A stretch of DNA of 64,000 nt from an uncultured Flavobacterium sp. (GCF_951805225.1 NZ_OX638201.1:5704001-5768000); one strand, 5' to 3'. Counted from the stretch's first letter, positions 35,626 through 44,574 are shown. Numbers and translations are program-made. The notes: generated from the letters alone by a model not told the origin.

Positions 35626-36744
35626 TTATTCCTCGTTTCTGTTGTATGGATGAAAATCAAGAATACTTCCATTAGGTTCAATTACCAACCTATAATAATG
35701 CCCATCAATATAAACAGCTCTTTTACCTAGGCGTCTAAAAGGTTGGTCTGCATTTTCTTTGAAATGGTCTTGGATTTCATCATTAACAGTTTCTACAACC
35801 ATTTTTATCAAGTACTTTATATCATCTAGTTTATACTGAAAAACTGTTTTATCGCCTGAAAATCTTTCTCCAATTTGTGTTTCCGTCACGTGCCTTGCAT
35901 AAATATGGACAAACCTTTCAAATGTCAAGTATATAGGCTTTTTTCCAAAACCAATGATATCTTCCTGAAAAGGAAAACAACATTTTTTTAACTCTTCTAT
36001 TTCTTCTTTAAAGTTTTTAATTACACCTTGAATGTTTTCTCCGGACATTTGAATTTCATTATCGATAACGCGTCTTTTAAAAGACATTTTTTCCATAACT
36101 AATTTTGCAAACTCTGGTAATTGTTCTTCATCAATACTAAGTTCTTGATATTTACTTTCAAGTTCAACTAATCTAACTTTTTTAACAAATTCCTCATCTC
36201 TATTTTTCAATTGAGAATAATCTTCTAAATCTAATCCTAGTGATAAATGGGTCCTTAAGCCCCAATATTCAATTTCTTGGTATGGTGTAAATGTTTGTCC
36301 AGATTTGTACAATGAATTTAAAAATCCAAATCTTACTCTATTTAACTCCTGCCAACCACTAAATTGTGGTGCTTGAAGTGTGATTTGATTTGGAATTTCT
36401 TTAGTTCCTTTTTCTACAAATCTATTTTTTCGAGGTCTATTAAATGAAGAAACAGTATTAATGTTGCTTACCTGTATTCCATATCGGTCTAGAATTTCAA
36501 GGTTTTCAGCTGTTAACTTTTCAAGTGAGGAAGGACTGAATTTAATTTTTGTATCCGTTCTTGGAATTAGATCTTTTTGCAAAATTTCTTCAAGTTGTTT
36601 TCTTTCTTCTATAGTATAAATGAAAACTCCCATTAATCTATTTCCGAATAGATTAAATGCTTCAGTATTGTAATGAAATTCTAAAGTTACAAATGCGTCA
36701 TATTGACCATACATTGCATATATTTCTTCACAGGAAAAGTTCAT
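35626..36744 (-). CDS. Unknown protein with a possible nuclease-fold C terminus
   Basis: 372 residues from the ATG at 36744; the frame opens at a TTG nine codons earlier. The N part is charged and soluble with a Lys/Glu-rich helix in the middle (MSFKRRVIDNEIQMSGENIQ and after). The last ~110 residues (FERFVHIYARHVTETQIGER, then DDIKYLIKMVVETVND and YYRLVIEPNGSILDFHPY) have the spacing His-x4-RH ... I-x-x-L-I ... Y-x-V-I-x-x-x-G-x-I-x-x-F-x-P seen in BECR-fold phage and toxin nucleases. That is a pattern by eye, not a proven match. It sits in the inverted-repeat cassette, convergent with the HNH gene. Confidence 0.6.
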   Translation of the reverse strand: MNFSCEEIYAMYGQYDAFVTLEFHYNTEAFNLFGNRLMGVFIYTIEERKQLEEILQKDLIPRTDTKIKFSPSSLEKLTAENLEILDRYGIQVSNINTVSSFNRPRKNRFVEKGTKEIPNQITLQAPQFSGWQELNRVRFGFLNSLYKSGQTFTPYQEIEYWGLRTHLSLGLDLEDYSQLKNRDEEFVKKVRLVELESKYQELSIDEEQLPEFAKLVMEKMSFKRRVIDNEIQMSGENIQGVIKNFKEEIEELKKCCFPFQEDIIGFGKKPIYLTFERFVHIYARHVTETQIGERFSGDKTVFQYKLDDIKYLIKMVVETVNDEIQDHFKENADQPFRRLGKRAVYIDGHYYRLVIEPNGSILDFHPYNRNEE

Positions 36745-36796
36745 AGTTATGTCTTTTATTATTACCGCCAACGGCTGTTAGCAGTAGTCAATTTGT

Positions 36797-36949
36797 TCAC
36801 GGATGTCCGATTGTCGTTAAGTAGTCGTTTAGTTTTAGAACCTTCACACCGTGTCCAGCTATACTTGATGCTTGTAACATTGCTTTGTCGCCAGTAACAA
36901 AATAGAGTCCTTCATTTTTGTCTGTTGTGAGTGCTGGTTTAATTGATGC
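36797..36949 (-). pseudogene. 3' fragment of a PIN-domain gene, cut off by the right inverted repeat
   Basis: The minus-strand frame reads 50 residues to a TGA, including GLYFVTGDKAMLQASSIAGH and GVKVLKLNDYL, the last strand-helix-strand of a PIN domain (the TGD acidic position is visible). Immediately upstream the inverted repeat supplies an in-frame TAG, so the catalytic N half is missing. The same insertion or rearrangement that brought the repeat must have truncated it. Confidence 0.65.
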
Positions 36950-37023
36950 TAACTAGTATATACTACTGAAACATCAGACTTATTACCACAAAATTGGGTA
37001 GATATGTCTGACAAAGGTCAGGG
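36949..37023. repeat. Right copy of the ~76-bp inverted repeat
   Basis: CTAACTAGTATATACTACTG through AAAGGTCAGGG, the inverted partner of 34664-34739. Its inner edge abuts the truncated PIN fragment. Outside it, TTATCAAAT is found on both flanks after a short gap, so the repeat may extend further. Confidence 0.85.
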
Positions 37024-37138
37024 CTTATTTATTATCAAATATATAATAATAAACTTATAAATAAGCAAAAGAACTTTTAATTCGTTGAATGCTTTTGGTA
37101 CTGGTAGGTATAAATTTAGGTGCCTTCGAATCATAAAA

Positions 37139-37204
37139 TTAAACATTATTTAAAATCTTCAAATCGTCGATTAAAAGGTTCGAATTCTGTACCGTCAAGG
37201 TCAC
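37139..37204 (-). pseudogene. Displaced 3' end of the serine recombinase gene (right end of the element)
   Basis: Read on the minus strand from GTGACC, this stretch continues the recombinase frame at the same codon phase: VTLTVQNSNLLIDDLKI then LNNV and a TAA at 37139-37141. If the two element ends are joined, the recombinase regains this 19-residue tail in place of the tRNA-derived AEGFEPPTLRAEI. The right end thus seems to be the 3' end of the recombinase gene, separated by integration. Confidence 0.65.
37199..37204. other. Proposed right attachment core (GGTCAC)
   Basis: Direct repeat of the core at 20180-20185. Joined to the left end it forms CCGTCAAG-GTCA-CTTGACGG, an attP with perfect 8-bp arms. 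The next base outward starts the orphan terminator. Confidence 0.65.
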
Positions 37205-37205
37205 A

Positions 37206-37244
37206 AAAAAAGGTAAAATGCATTATTTATGTATTTTGCCTTTT
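37206..37244 (+). terminator. Orphan terminator, probably the original one of tRNA-Arg
   Basis: AAAAAGGTAAAATGCAT pairs (two G-T wobbles) with ATGTATTTTGCCTTTTT, followed by more T. No plus-strand gene ends just before it in the present arrangement. With the element removed it would begin directly after tRNA-Arg, as expected for a native tRNA terminator. Confidence 0.7.
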
Positions 37245-37273
37245 TTTGTTTTCTTTTCTGAATATCTGAAGTA

Positions 37274-37381
37274 TTACAGATTCTTTTTTCTGGGTTTTAA
37301 TTCATCTTCTTTATGGTAATCATTCAAACTGAAAGTTTGTTGTTGCTGTCTCTTATATTCCGTTTTAGATTCGTCTTTATT
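37274..37381 (-). pseudogene. Possible C-terminal relic of a chromosomal gene
   Basis: A 35-residue minus-strand frame (DESKTEYKRQQQQTFSLNDY then HKEDELKPRKKNL and TAA) has coding-like composition unlike the AT-rich noise around it. It is preceded by an in-frame stop and has no start. It may be the tail of a decayed gene just outside the element. The rest of 37382-37845 holds nothing I can identify. Confidence 0.3.
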
Positions 37382-37866
37382 TCACCCTATTAGTTCAATA
37401 CATCACTTTGAAGTATTAAATAGAAATTTTTTGTTCTTATTTTAAGATTATACTTGTTTATATTTTTTAATAAATAATATTTTTCTTGTAAAAAGTCTTT
37501 ATGTGTCAATTTAAAAACTTTTGAAGGTCAAAACAGATCTTGATTAATCCAATATTTGAATGTTAGAATAGTGTGAGCTCTTCTGTTTAGTTGGCTTGTG
37601 AACGTATAGTCACAATAATTTTATAATCAAGAGATTATGTTTAATGTTTTGTTTTTTGATGTAAAACCCAACATACTTAAAGCATTTTTTTGAGAGTTTT
37701 AAAATTAAATGCTCTGTGAATTTTGTGCGATTGTTTTAAATAATTGTATTAGTCTATGAAGTTAAAAAGAATGAACAAAATGAATTAAAATTAAAAATTA
37801 TGAGGTAAAAAATTAGAAAAAAGTGATGAAAATTTAAAAATAAAAATGAATAGAAATAAAATAAAA

Positions 37867-40800
37867 ATGAACAAATATTTACTTATTGTATTAGCCTTTC
37901 TTTTATTCAATATAGGATACGGGCAAAAAACCTGGACAGGGGCCACGAGTACTGCATGGGATACGGATTCAAATTGGAGCCCTGTTGGGAAGCCTACATC
38001 TACTGAGAATGTATTAATAACAAATTCAGCTAATCAGCCAGTTATATCTATTACAGGAGCTGCTTGTGCAACTCTAACATTGTCAAATTCTGCTCCGGGT
38101 ACTACTGTTGTTCTTACGGTAAAAACTAGTACTACTGGAACTTTTTCTCCTACTTCAATAATTATGAATAGTAGCGGTGGAAGCACCAGTATTTGTAGTT
38201 TAAACATTAATACCGGTAGAGTCGTAACAGGAAATGTTACAATGAATCCTCTTCAAAATAATGTAACTTTTTCTGATGACGGAACCTTATTTGTTGGAGG
38301 AACAATGACTGGAGGGATATTAAATGCGAATGATAAAGGAACTGTAAACTATAGTGGTTCGGGCACACGCGATGTTGGTACGTATAGTTATAATGACCTG
38401 ACAATTTCCGGTAGCGGAACCAGAACAATTGCTTCAGGAGTAATTGTAAATGGTACTTTTACTATGGGAGGTTCAGCAAAAGCTTCTGCCGCACCAACTT
38501 ATGGTGTTAATGCTTCTTTGTTGTATAATAGCACATCTGCTTTGACAGTTGGTCCTGAATGGGTTAATCCTTTTATTGCAACAGGAGGAATTGAAATTTC
38601 AAATCCTACTCTTGATCCTGGAGCAAGTGTAGTTACTATAAATGATGGTTTAGCAAAGATGCTTGGTGAAGGTGTACCACTTGTAATAGATGAAGAAGCC
38701 ACATTAGTTACTAATGGAGATGTTTATCTTGAAGGAGATCTTATGAATAACAGAGGGGCATTGAGAACTGATGGATATGTTTATTTAGCGGGAAGTAGAA
38801 ATCAAAGTATAGATAGTTTTACTGCTGCAAAAGGTGTGGTTATGAATAAAACTGGCGGAGTGGCTATTTTTACAGAAGACATAACATCAAAAGAATTAAT
38901 AATTAATGGTCAGGGAACACTTAATCTTGGAGTGGGTAGAACTCATGCTTTTACAAACTGGACAAGAACTCAGGGGATATTAGATGGAGGTTCAAGTATT
39001 TTGAAATTTTCTGGAAATGTAATTGGTACAGGAGGTAATTTTATCGCTGGAACAGGTACAGTAGATTTTAATGGAGGAATTCAAAATTTAGGAACAGGAT
39101 CACTAACTTATAATAATCTTACATTATCAGGATCGGGAATAAAAACTTTTGGTGCAAAAACCACCATAAATGAAACTATTTCTATTGCATTAGGAGTAAT
39201 TGCAGATCTTACGACAAATTTGGTACATAGTGCTAAATATATAAAATTAGGAGGCGGAGATGCATCCAGTGGATCATGGGGAAGTTCGCTTTCAAATGCT
39301 GCTAATAAAAATAATACATACTTTGTATCTACTAATAATGGTATCATCAATGTTGGACCAACAATAGTAATAAGTACAAATAACTTACAAGGATTTACTA
39401 CTACTTATGGCACACCATCAGCATCAAAGAGCTTTGATATAGCTGGTATTGCAATGATTGGTGGAATTCTAGTTACACCTACTTCAGAATTTGAAGTAAG
39501 TATAGACGGAACTAATTTTAGTAATACAGTTACGCTTGGAACATCTGGTGCAATTGCATCTAAAACAGTTTATATTAGATTGAAAGCAACAACTGCAGCA
39601 GGAACTTATTCTTCTGGAAATGTAACTTTAAGTAGTAATGGTACAACAACTATAAATGTACCAATAGCATTAAGCACTGTTGATAAAGCAGAATTGACTA
39701 TTAAAGCAGATAATAAGGAAAAATTTTATGGATCATTAAATCCAGCTTTAACAGTAAGTTATACTGGATTCGTAAATGGAGATACTTTAGATATTTTAAC
39801 CAAATTACCTACGATTACAACTACAGCAGTTGAAGGAAGTCCAGTACTAGGAAGTCCTTATCCAATAACTGCTAGTGGAGCGGAAGCATTAAATTATAAG
39901 TTTAAATATGAGCCAACAAATGGATCATTAGTTATTAAACCAGTAGCCTTAACTATAACAACAAATGATGCTAGTAAAGTTTACGGATCATTAAATCCTG
40001 ATTTTACAGCAACTTATGTTGGTTTTGTCAATGGAGATAATGAAACGAAATTAACTACAAAGCCTACAATTGCTACTTCAGCCGATACAAAAAGTCCAGT
40101 AGGAAAATACGAAATTACTGCTAGTGGTGCAGTTTCACCAAACTATGAAATTAGTTATGGTACGCCAAATGGATTCTTAACTGTTACTACTGCAAAATTA
40201 ACTATTACAACAAATGATGTTAATAAAGTTTACGGATCGTTAAATCCTGATTTTACAGCAACATATGTTGGTTTTGTCAATGGAGATAATGAAACGAAAT
40301 TAACTACAAAGCCTACAATTGCTACTGTAGCAGATACAACTAGTCCAGTAGGGAAATACGAAATCACTGCTAGTGGTGCAGTTTCGCCAAACTATGAGAT
40401 TAGTTATGGTAAGCCAAATGGTTTCTTGACTATTACTCCTGCAAAATTAACTATCACAACAAATGATGTTAGCAAAGTTTACGGATCATTAAATCCTGAT
40501 TTTACAGTAACTTATGTTGGTTTTGTTAATGGAGATAATGAAACAAAATTAACTACAAAATCTATAATTGCTACTGAAGCAGATAAAACAAGTTCTGTAG
40601 GGAAATATGAAATCACCGTTAGCGGTGCAGTTTCACCAAACTATGAAATTAGTTATGGTAAGCCAAATGGATTCTTAACTATTACTCCTGCAAAATTAAT
40701 TATTAAAGCAGATGATAAGAAAAGAGAACATGGTATTGCGAATCCAGAATTAACAGTAGCATATACTGGGTTTGTTAATGGAGATAATGTGGTAAGTTTG

Positions 40801-42720
40801 AGTACACCAGTTACAGTTGAAACTAATGCAAAGAAAGAAAGTCCAGTAGGAGAATATGATATCATAGTAAGTGGTGCAACTTCTTCAAACTATACTATTG
40901 CTTTTGAAAAAGGAATTTTAACTGTGACAAAATCTAGCAATGCAGATTTATCTGATATTGTTATTAGTAATAGTTCTTTAGATAAGCCATTTGATACAGA
41001 TACAAAAGGTTATAAAGTAGAGGTTCCAAATGAAATCAATTCATATGTAATCAATCCAACACCAGTTGATTCAAATGCAACGGTTGAGATGAAAATTGAC
41101 GGAAAAGTTATTGATCCTAATGCTCCATTTGATTTAAAAGTTGGCGATAACGAAATAACAATAGTTGTTACAGCTGAAGATGGAGTCACACAAGAAACAT
41201 ATACAGTAGTTGTAACTAGAGAAGCAGCGCCGTTATCTAATGATTCAGGTTTAACAGATTTAGCGATTAGCAAAGGAACTTTAAGTCCAGCATTTGCAGA
41301 AGGAACTATGGCTTATACCGATATAGTACCAAATGATGTTACAGGAATAACTGTTACACCAATTGTAGCTGATCCTACAGCAACTATAACTGTAAACGGA
41401 AAACCAGTTCCAAGTGGAACAGCTTCAGAAAATCTTCCGTTAAAAGTTGGTGAGAATACAATTACAACAGTAGTTACAGCTCAGGACGGTACAATTACTA
41501 CTTATACAGTAATAGTAACTAGAGAAGCAGCTCCATTATCTAATGATTCAGGTTTGACAGATTTAGCGATTAGCAAAGGAACTTTAAGTCCAGCTTTTGC
41601 AGAAGGAACTACAGCTTATACCGATACAGTACCAAATGATGTTACAGGAATAACTGTTACACCAATTACAGCTGATCCTACAGCAACTATAACTGTTAAT
41701 GGAAAACCAGTTTCAAGTGGAACGGCTTCAGAAAATCTTCCATTAAAAGTTGGAGATAATCCAATCACGACAGTAGTTACAGCTCAGGACGGTACAATTA
41801 CTACTTATACAGTAATTGTAACTAGAGAAGCAGCTCCGTTATCTAATGATTCAGGTTTAACAGATTTAGTAATTAGTAAAGGAACTTTAAGTCCAGCTTT
41901 TACAGAAGGAACTACAGCTTATACAGCTACAGTACCTAATGATGTTGCAGGAATAACTGTTACACCAATTACAGCAGATCCTACAGCAACAATAACTATA
42001 AATGGAAAACCAGTTCCTAATGGAACTACTTCAGCAAATCTTCCATTAGAAGTTGGAGAGAATATAATTACAACTGTAGTTACAGCTCAAGATGGTACAA
42101 TTACTACTTACACAGTAGTTGTAACAAGAGAAGCAGCTCCAGCTCCTGATAATGCAGGTTTATCGGATATTGTTGTCAGTGATGGTTCTTTAGATAAACC
42201 TTTTAATACAGACACAAAAGGTTACGAAGTGGATGTGCCAAATGAAACGAATTCAATTGTAATTACTCCAAAAACGATTGATCCAGATGCAACGGTTGTA
42301 ATGACAGTAGATGGAAAAGTTATTGATCCAACAGCTCCAATAGATTTAAAGGTTGGAGACAATGAAGTTACAATTGTTGTTACAGCTCCTGACGGAACTA
42401 CAGATACATATATTGTAATTGTGAATAGAGCAGATGCAGTACTACAACCAATTGTACCTACAAATATTATTACTCCAAACGGAGATGGTAAAAATGATAA
42501 TTGGATAGTTCCGGGTCTTGATCAATATCCAAACAACTCAGTTAAAGTTTTTGATAGAGCAGCAAGATTGGTTTATTCTAAAAATAATTACAACAATGAG
42601 TGGGATGGTACTTATAAAGGATCTCCGCTTAACGAGGATACTTATTACTATTTAATTGATCTAGGAAATGGATCACCAAAAATTAAAGGATTCATTACAA
42701 TTATTAGAGACAATAATTAA
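37867..42720 (+). CDS. Large T9SS-secreted repeat adhesin (MBG and cadherin-like repeats, type B CTD)
   Basis: 1617 residues from the ATG at 37867, which puts a signal peptide (MNKYLLIVLAFLLFNIGYG) at the N end; an ATG at 37846 would add seven residues. A Gly/Thr/Ser-rich beta region (~20-600) is followed by five MBG-type repeats (~609-1021; SKVYGSLNPDFTATYVGFVN), five cadherin-like repeats (~1025-1520; LAISKGTLSPAFAEGT) and a CHU_C/T9SS type B sorting domain (~1528-1617; TPNGDGKNDNW, VFDRAARLVY). It should be exported by T9SS and held at the surface, with the downstream PorP/SprF protein as partner. Confidence 0.9.
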   Translation: MNKYLLIVLAFLLFNIGYGQKTWTGATSTAWDTDSNWSPVGKPTSTENVLITNSANQPVISITGAACATLTLSNSAPGTTVVLTVKTSTTGTFSPTSIIMNSSGGSTSICSLNINTGRVVTGNVTMNPLQNNVTFSDDGTLFVGGTMTGGILNANDKGTVNYSGSGTRDVGTYSYNDLTISGSGTRTIASGVIVNGTFTMGGSAKASAAPTYGVNASLLYNSTSALTVGPEWVNPFIATGGIEISNPTLDPGASVVTINDGLAKMLGEGVPLVIDEEATLVTNGDVYLEGDLMNNRGALRTDGYVYLAGSRNQSIDSFTAAKGVVMNKTGGVAIFTEDITSKELIINGQGTLNLGVGRTHAFTNWTRTQGILDGGSSILKFSGNVIGTGGNFIAGTGTVDFNGGIQNLGTGSLTYNNLTLSGSGIKTFGAKTTINETISIALGVIADLTTNLVHSAKYIKLGGGDASSGSWGSSLSNAANKNNTYFVSTNNGIINVGPTIVISTNNLQGFTTTYGTPSASKSFDIAGIAMIGGILVTPTSEFEVSIDGTNFSNTVTLGTSGAIASKTVYIRLKATTAAGTYSSGNVTLSSNGTTTINVPIALSTVDKAELTIKADNKEKFYGSLNPALTVSYTGFVNGDTLDILTKLPTITTTAVEGSPVLGSPYPITASGAEALNYKFKYEPTNGSLVIKPVALTITTNDASKVYGSLNPDFTATYVGFVNGDNETKLTTKPTIATSADTKSPVGKYEITASGAVSPNYEISYGTPNGFLTVTTAKLTITTNDVNKVYGSLNPDFTATYVGFVNGDNETKLTTKPTIATVADTTSPVGKYEITASGAVSPNYEISYGKPNGFLTITPAKLTITTNDVSKVYGSLNPDFTVTYVGFVNGDNETKLTTKSIIATEADKTSSVGKYEITVSGAVSPNYEISYGKPNGFLTITPAKLIIKADDKKREHGIANPELTVAYTGFVNGDNVVSLSTPVTVETNAKKESPVGEYDIIVSGATSSNYTIAFEKGILTVTKSSNADLSDIVISNSSLDKPFDTDTKGYKVEVPNEINSYVINPTPVDSNATVEMKIDGKVIDPNAPFDLKVGDNEITIVVTAEDGVTQETYTVVVTREAAPLSNDSGLTDLAISKGTLSPAFAEGTMAYTDIVPNDVTGITVTPIVADPTATITVNGKPVPSGTASENLPLKVGENTITTVVTAQDGTITTYTVIVTREAAPLSNDSGLTDLAISKGTLSPAFAEGTTAYTDTVPNDVTGITVTPITADPTATITVNGKPVSSGTASENLPLKVGDNPITTVVTAQDGTITTYTVIVTREAAPLSNDSGLTDLVISKGTLSPAFTEGTTAYTATVPNDVAGITVTPITADPTATITINGKPVPNGTTSANLPLEVGENIITTVVTAQDGTITTYTVVVTREAAPAPDNAGLSDIVVSDGSLDKPFNTDTKGYEVDVPNETNSIVITPKTIDPDATVVMTVDGKVIDPTAPIDLKVGDNEVTIVVTAPDGTTDTYIVIVNRADAVLQPIVPTNIITPNGDGKNDNWIVPGLDQYPNNSVKVFDRAARLVYSKNNYNNEWDGTYKGSPLNEDTYYYLIDLGNGSPKIKGFITIIRDNN
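39979..40725 (+). repeat. Three tandem 249-bp repeats encoding MBG domains
   Basis: The word GTTTACGGATC starts copies at 39979, 40228 and 40477, exactly 249 bp (83 codons) apart, with high nucleotide identity. Diverged units flank them on both sides. Confidence 0.9.
41221..42129 (+). repeat. Three tandem 303-bp repeats encoding cadherin-like domains
   Basis: GAAGCAGC starts copies at 41221, 41524 and 41827 and a fourth partial at 42130, exactly 303 bp (101 codons) apart. Nucleotide identity is high, so copy number could change in frame. Confidence 0.9.
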
Positions 42721-42770
42721 TAACAAAATAATAAAAAATAGTAAAATGGTTAGAGGATAACCACACAGAA

Positions 42771-43679
42771 ATGAATACAATGAAAATAAAATCAATGAGA
42801 GCAATCTATATACAGGTAATTATGTTCCTGATTATATTAGGAACAAACTCCGCACATGCGCAGTTAACAGAATACGAATCCATGTATTTTCAAAATCAAT
42901 ATATTAACAACCCTGCAATGGCAGGGTTAGAGCAAGGAATGAAATTCAATATTGGTTATCAAAGGCAATGGGATGAAGTTCCAGGGAATCCAATATTGAT
43001 GAATGCGACATTCGAATACAATTCTGGAAACAGAACTGGATTAGGATTAAATGTTAATAGTGACAGAGCTGGTTTAATCAATAGAACGAGAATAATGGCA
43101 ACCTATGCTTATCACCTACCAATAGGAGTTGATCAAAAAATACATTTTGGATTATCTGCAGGTGCAAAATTTTCTTCTATAGATTATAGCAAAGTAGTAG
43201 GAAGTATGGATGATATTGCATTACAGAATTATAACGAAGGTGCAATTTTTGACGGAGATCTGGGTATTGCTTATACTACCAGATTGCTAACAGTTCAAGC
43301 ATCATTACCAAAACTTCATAATCTTTTTTATGAAAATGATAATGGCATTAAAAACTATGCAGACCGTTCTACCTTTTATTCGGCCGTGAGTTACAAGTTT
43401 TTATTGTCAAATGAGGATGAAAACTTAAACATTGAGCCATTGGTTGCTTATAGAGGTATTAAAGGACATAAAGATATTTTAGATATGGGTGGAAGATTTA
43501 ATTTTCCAGATTATAAGATGAACTTATCAGCATTTTATCATACCAATAAAACAGTATCTACAGCATTCGGAATTTCGCTTGATGATTTAGGTGTTTTTCT
43601 GGCTTACTCTAAATACTTTGGTAGTTTAGGGGCTTATGCAAACAATACTTTTGAAATTGGGTTGAATTACAAATTGTAA
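42771..43679 (+). CDS. PorP/SprF-family type IX secretion outer-membrane protein
   Basis: 302 residues with a signal peptide (IYIQVIMFLIILGTNSAHAQ near residues 12-31) and the PorP/SprF opening YMFQNQYINNPAMAGLE-type sequence (YFQNQYINNPAMAGLEQG), then alternating beta strands ending in an aromatic-containing C-terminal strand. Such proteins are encoded right after type B CTD adhesins and are needed for their secretion or surface attachment. Several ATGs lie at the start; I keep the first. It is 50 bp downstream of the adhesin gene and ends in a terminator. Confidence 0.9.
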   Translation: MNTMKIKSMRAIYIQVIMFLIILGTNSAHAQLTEYESMYFQNQYINNPAMAGLEQGMKFNIGYQRQWDEVPGNPILMNATFEYNSGNRTGLGLNVNSDRAGLINRTRIMATYAYHLPIGVDQKIHFGLSAGAKFSSIDYSKVVGSMDDIALQNYNEGAIFDGDLGIAYTTRLLTVQASLPKLHNLFYENDNGIKNYADRSTFYSAVSYKFLLSNEDENLNIEPLVAYRGIKGHKDILDMGGRFNFPDYKMNLSAFYHTNKTVSTAFGISLDDLGVFLAYSKYFGSLGAYANNTFEIGLNYKL

Positions 43680-43700
43680 CCGAAAAAAGTACAATAAATA

Positions 43701-43740
43701 AAAAAGCAAAGGAATATGTAATGTATTCCTTTGCTTTTTT
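43701..43740. terminator. Bidirectional terminator
   Basis: AAAAAGCAAAGGAATA pairs with TATTCCTTTGCTTTTT around a 7-nt loop, between the convergent PorP/SprF and CPBP genes. Confidence 0.9.
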
Positions 43741-44471
43741 TATTTTATCATTTTCATTAAAGTCTGTATAAAATTAATCATGTTGTGTGACACTATTGGA
43801 AGTAAAATACTTTTGCTCTCCACAGTTATCCAGCTCAAAACATAACCAGAGACAGACGTCCATATAAATGGATAAAATTCAAACCTCAATTCAAGGCCAT
43901 CTGCTACACTAAATCCATGTACAAGACCAAATAATATACCTATGATTAAGACGCTTGGATTGCCAAAAGTCTTTTCTTTAATTCTAATTTTGTCTTGTAA
44001 ACAGGTTAATAAAAGTGCTAAAAGAATTCCTCTAAACATAATTTCTTCATCAATCCCGGGCATTGTCAGTTGAAAAGCAAGAATCTCAATATTAAAATCT
44101 GTACGAGTGTCGAAGTAAGAGAAAAAAGCAGTACAAATCAATATTGATGAGACTAAAATTGTTTTTAGCAAAGCCTTTTTATCTTGTTTGAAACGTAGGA
44201 AATTAAAAGGCTTTAGTTTTTCATACAATATTAAATAGGTCAATAAGCCAAAAGAAATTCCAAATAGTTTTCCTGTCCAGTTTCTTTTTCCATTTATGAT
44301 CTGAAATGCTTTATATTCTAATGGAATTTTTAAAACTATCTGATAACAAATAAAGATTAATACAAAAAGTACAATGGTTTTAATTTGATTTTTATCCTTT
44401 GCAAAAATAAAAATTAGAGGTAAAAGAAGTAAAACAGGCACAGCACTCTCCAAAAATATCTTTAATATCAT
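43740..44471 (-). CDS. CPBP-family intramembrane metalloprotease
   Basis: 243 residues with about seven hydrophobic helices. The CPBP (Abi/Rce1-like) motifs are visible: EEIMFRG near residue 145, and a second motif with His in FGLVHGFS near 186, plus SHNMINF near 230. The family cleaves prenylated or other membrane substrates and sometimes protects against self-made bacteriocins; the substrate here is unknown. Its stop codon lies in the shared terminator. Confidence 0.85.
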   Translation of the reverse strand: MILKIFLESAVPVLLLLPLIFIFAKDKNQIKTIVLFVLIFICYQIVLKIPLEYKAFQIINGKRNWTGKLFGISFGLLTYLILYEKLKPFNFLRFKQDKKALLKTILVSSILICTAFFSYFDTRTDFNIEILAFQLTMPGIDEEIMFRGILLALLLTCLQDKIRIKEKTFGNPSVLIIGILFGLVHGFSVADGLELRFEFYPFIWTSVSGYVLSWITVESKSILLPIVSHNMINFIQTLMKMIK

Positions 44472-44574
44472 TTCTTAATATTTATAATCAAAAAGTACTA
44501 ATATAGAACTAATTTTATTACAAAAAGGAATGATTATTTGATCTTGTAATTTAATGTGTACTTAACAGAAAAAC

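Noticed and set aside
37177..37204. GGTTCGAATTCT looks like a T arm, so a degenerate tRNA 3' end or second tRNA copy was considered.
   Set aside because: No cloverleaf forms upstream, and the spacing to GGTCAC differs from tRNA-Arg by five bases. The stretch is better explained as the displaced 3' end of the recombinase gene.
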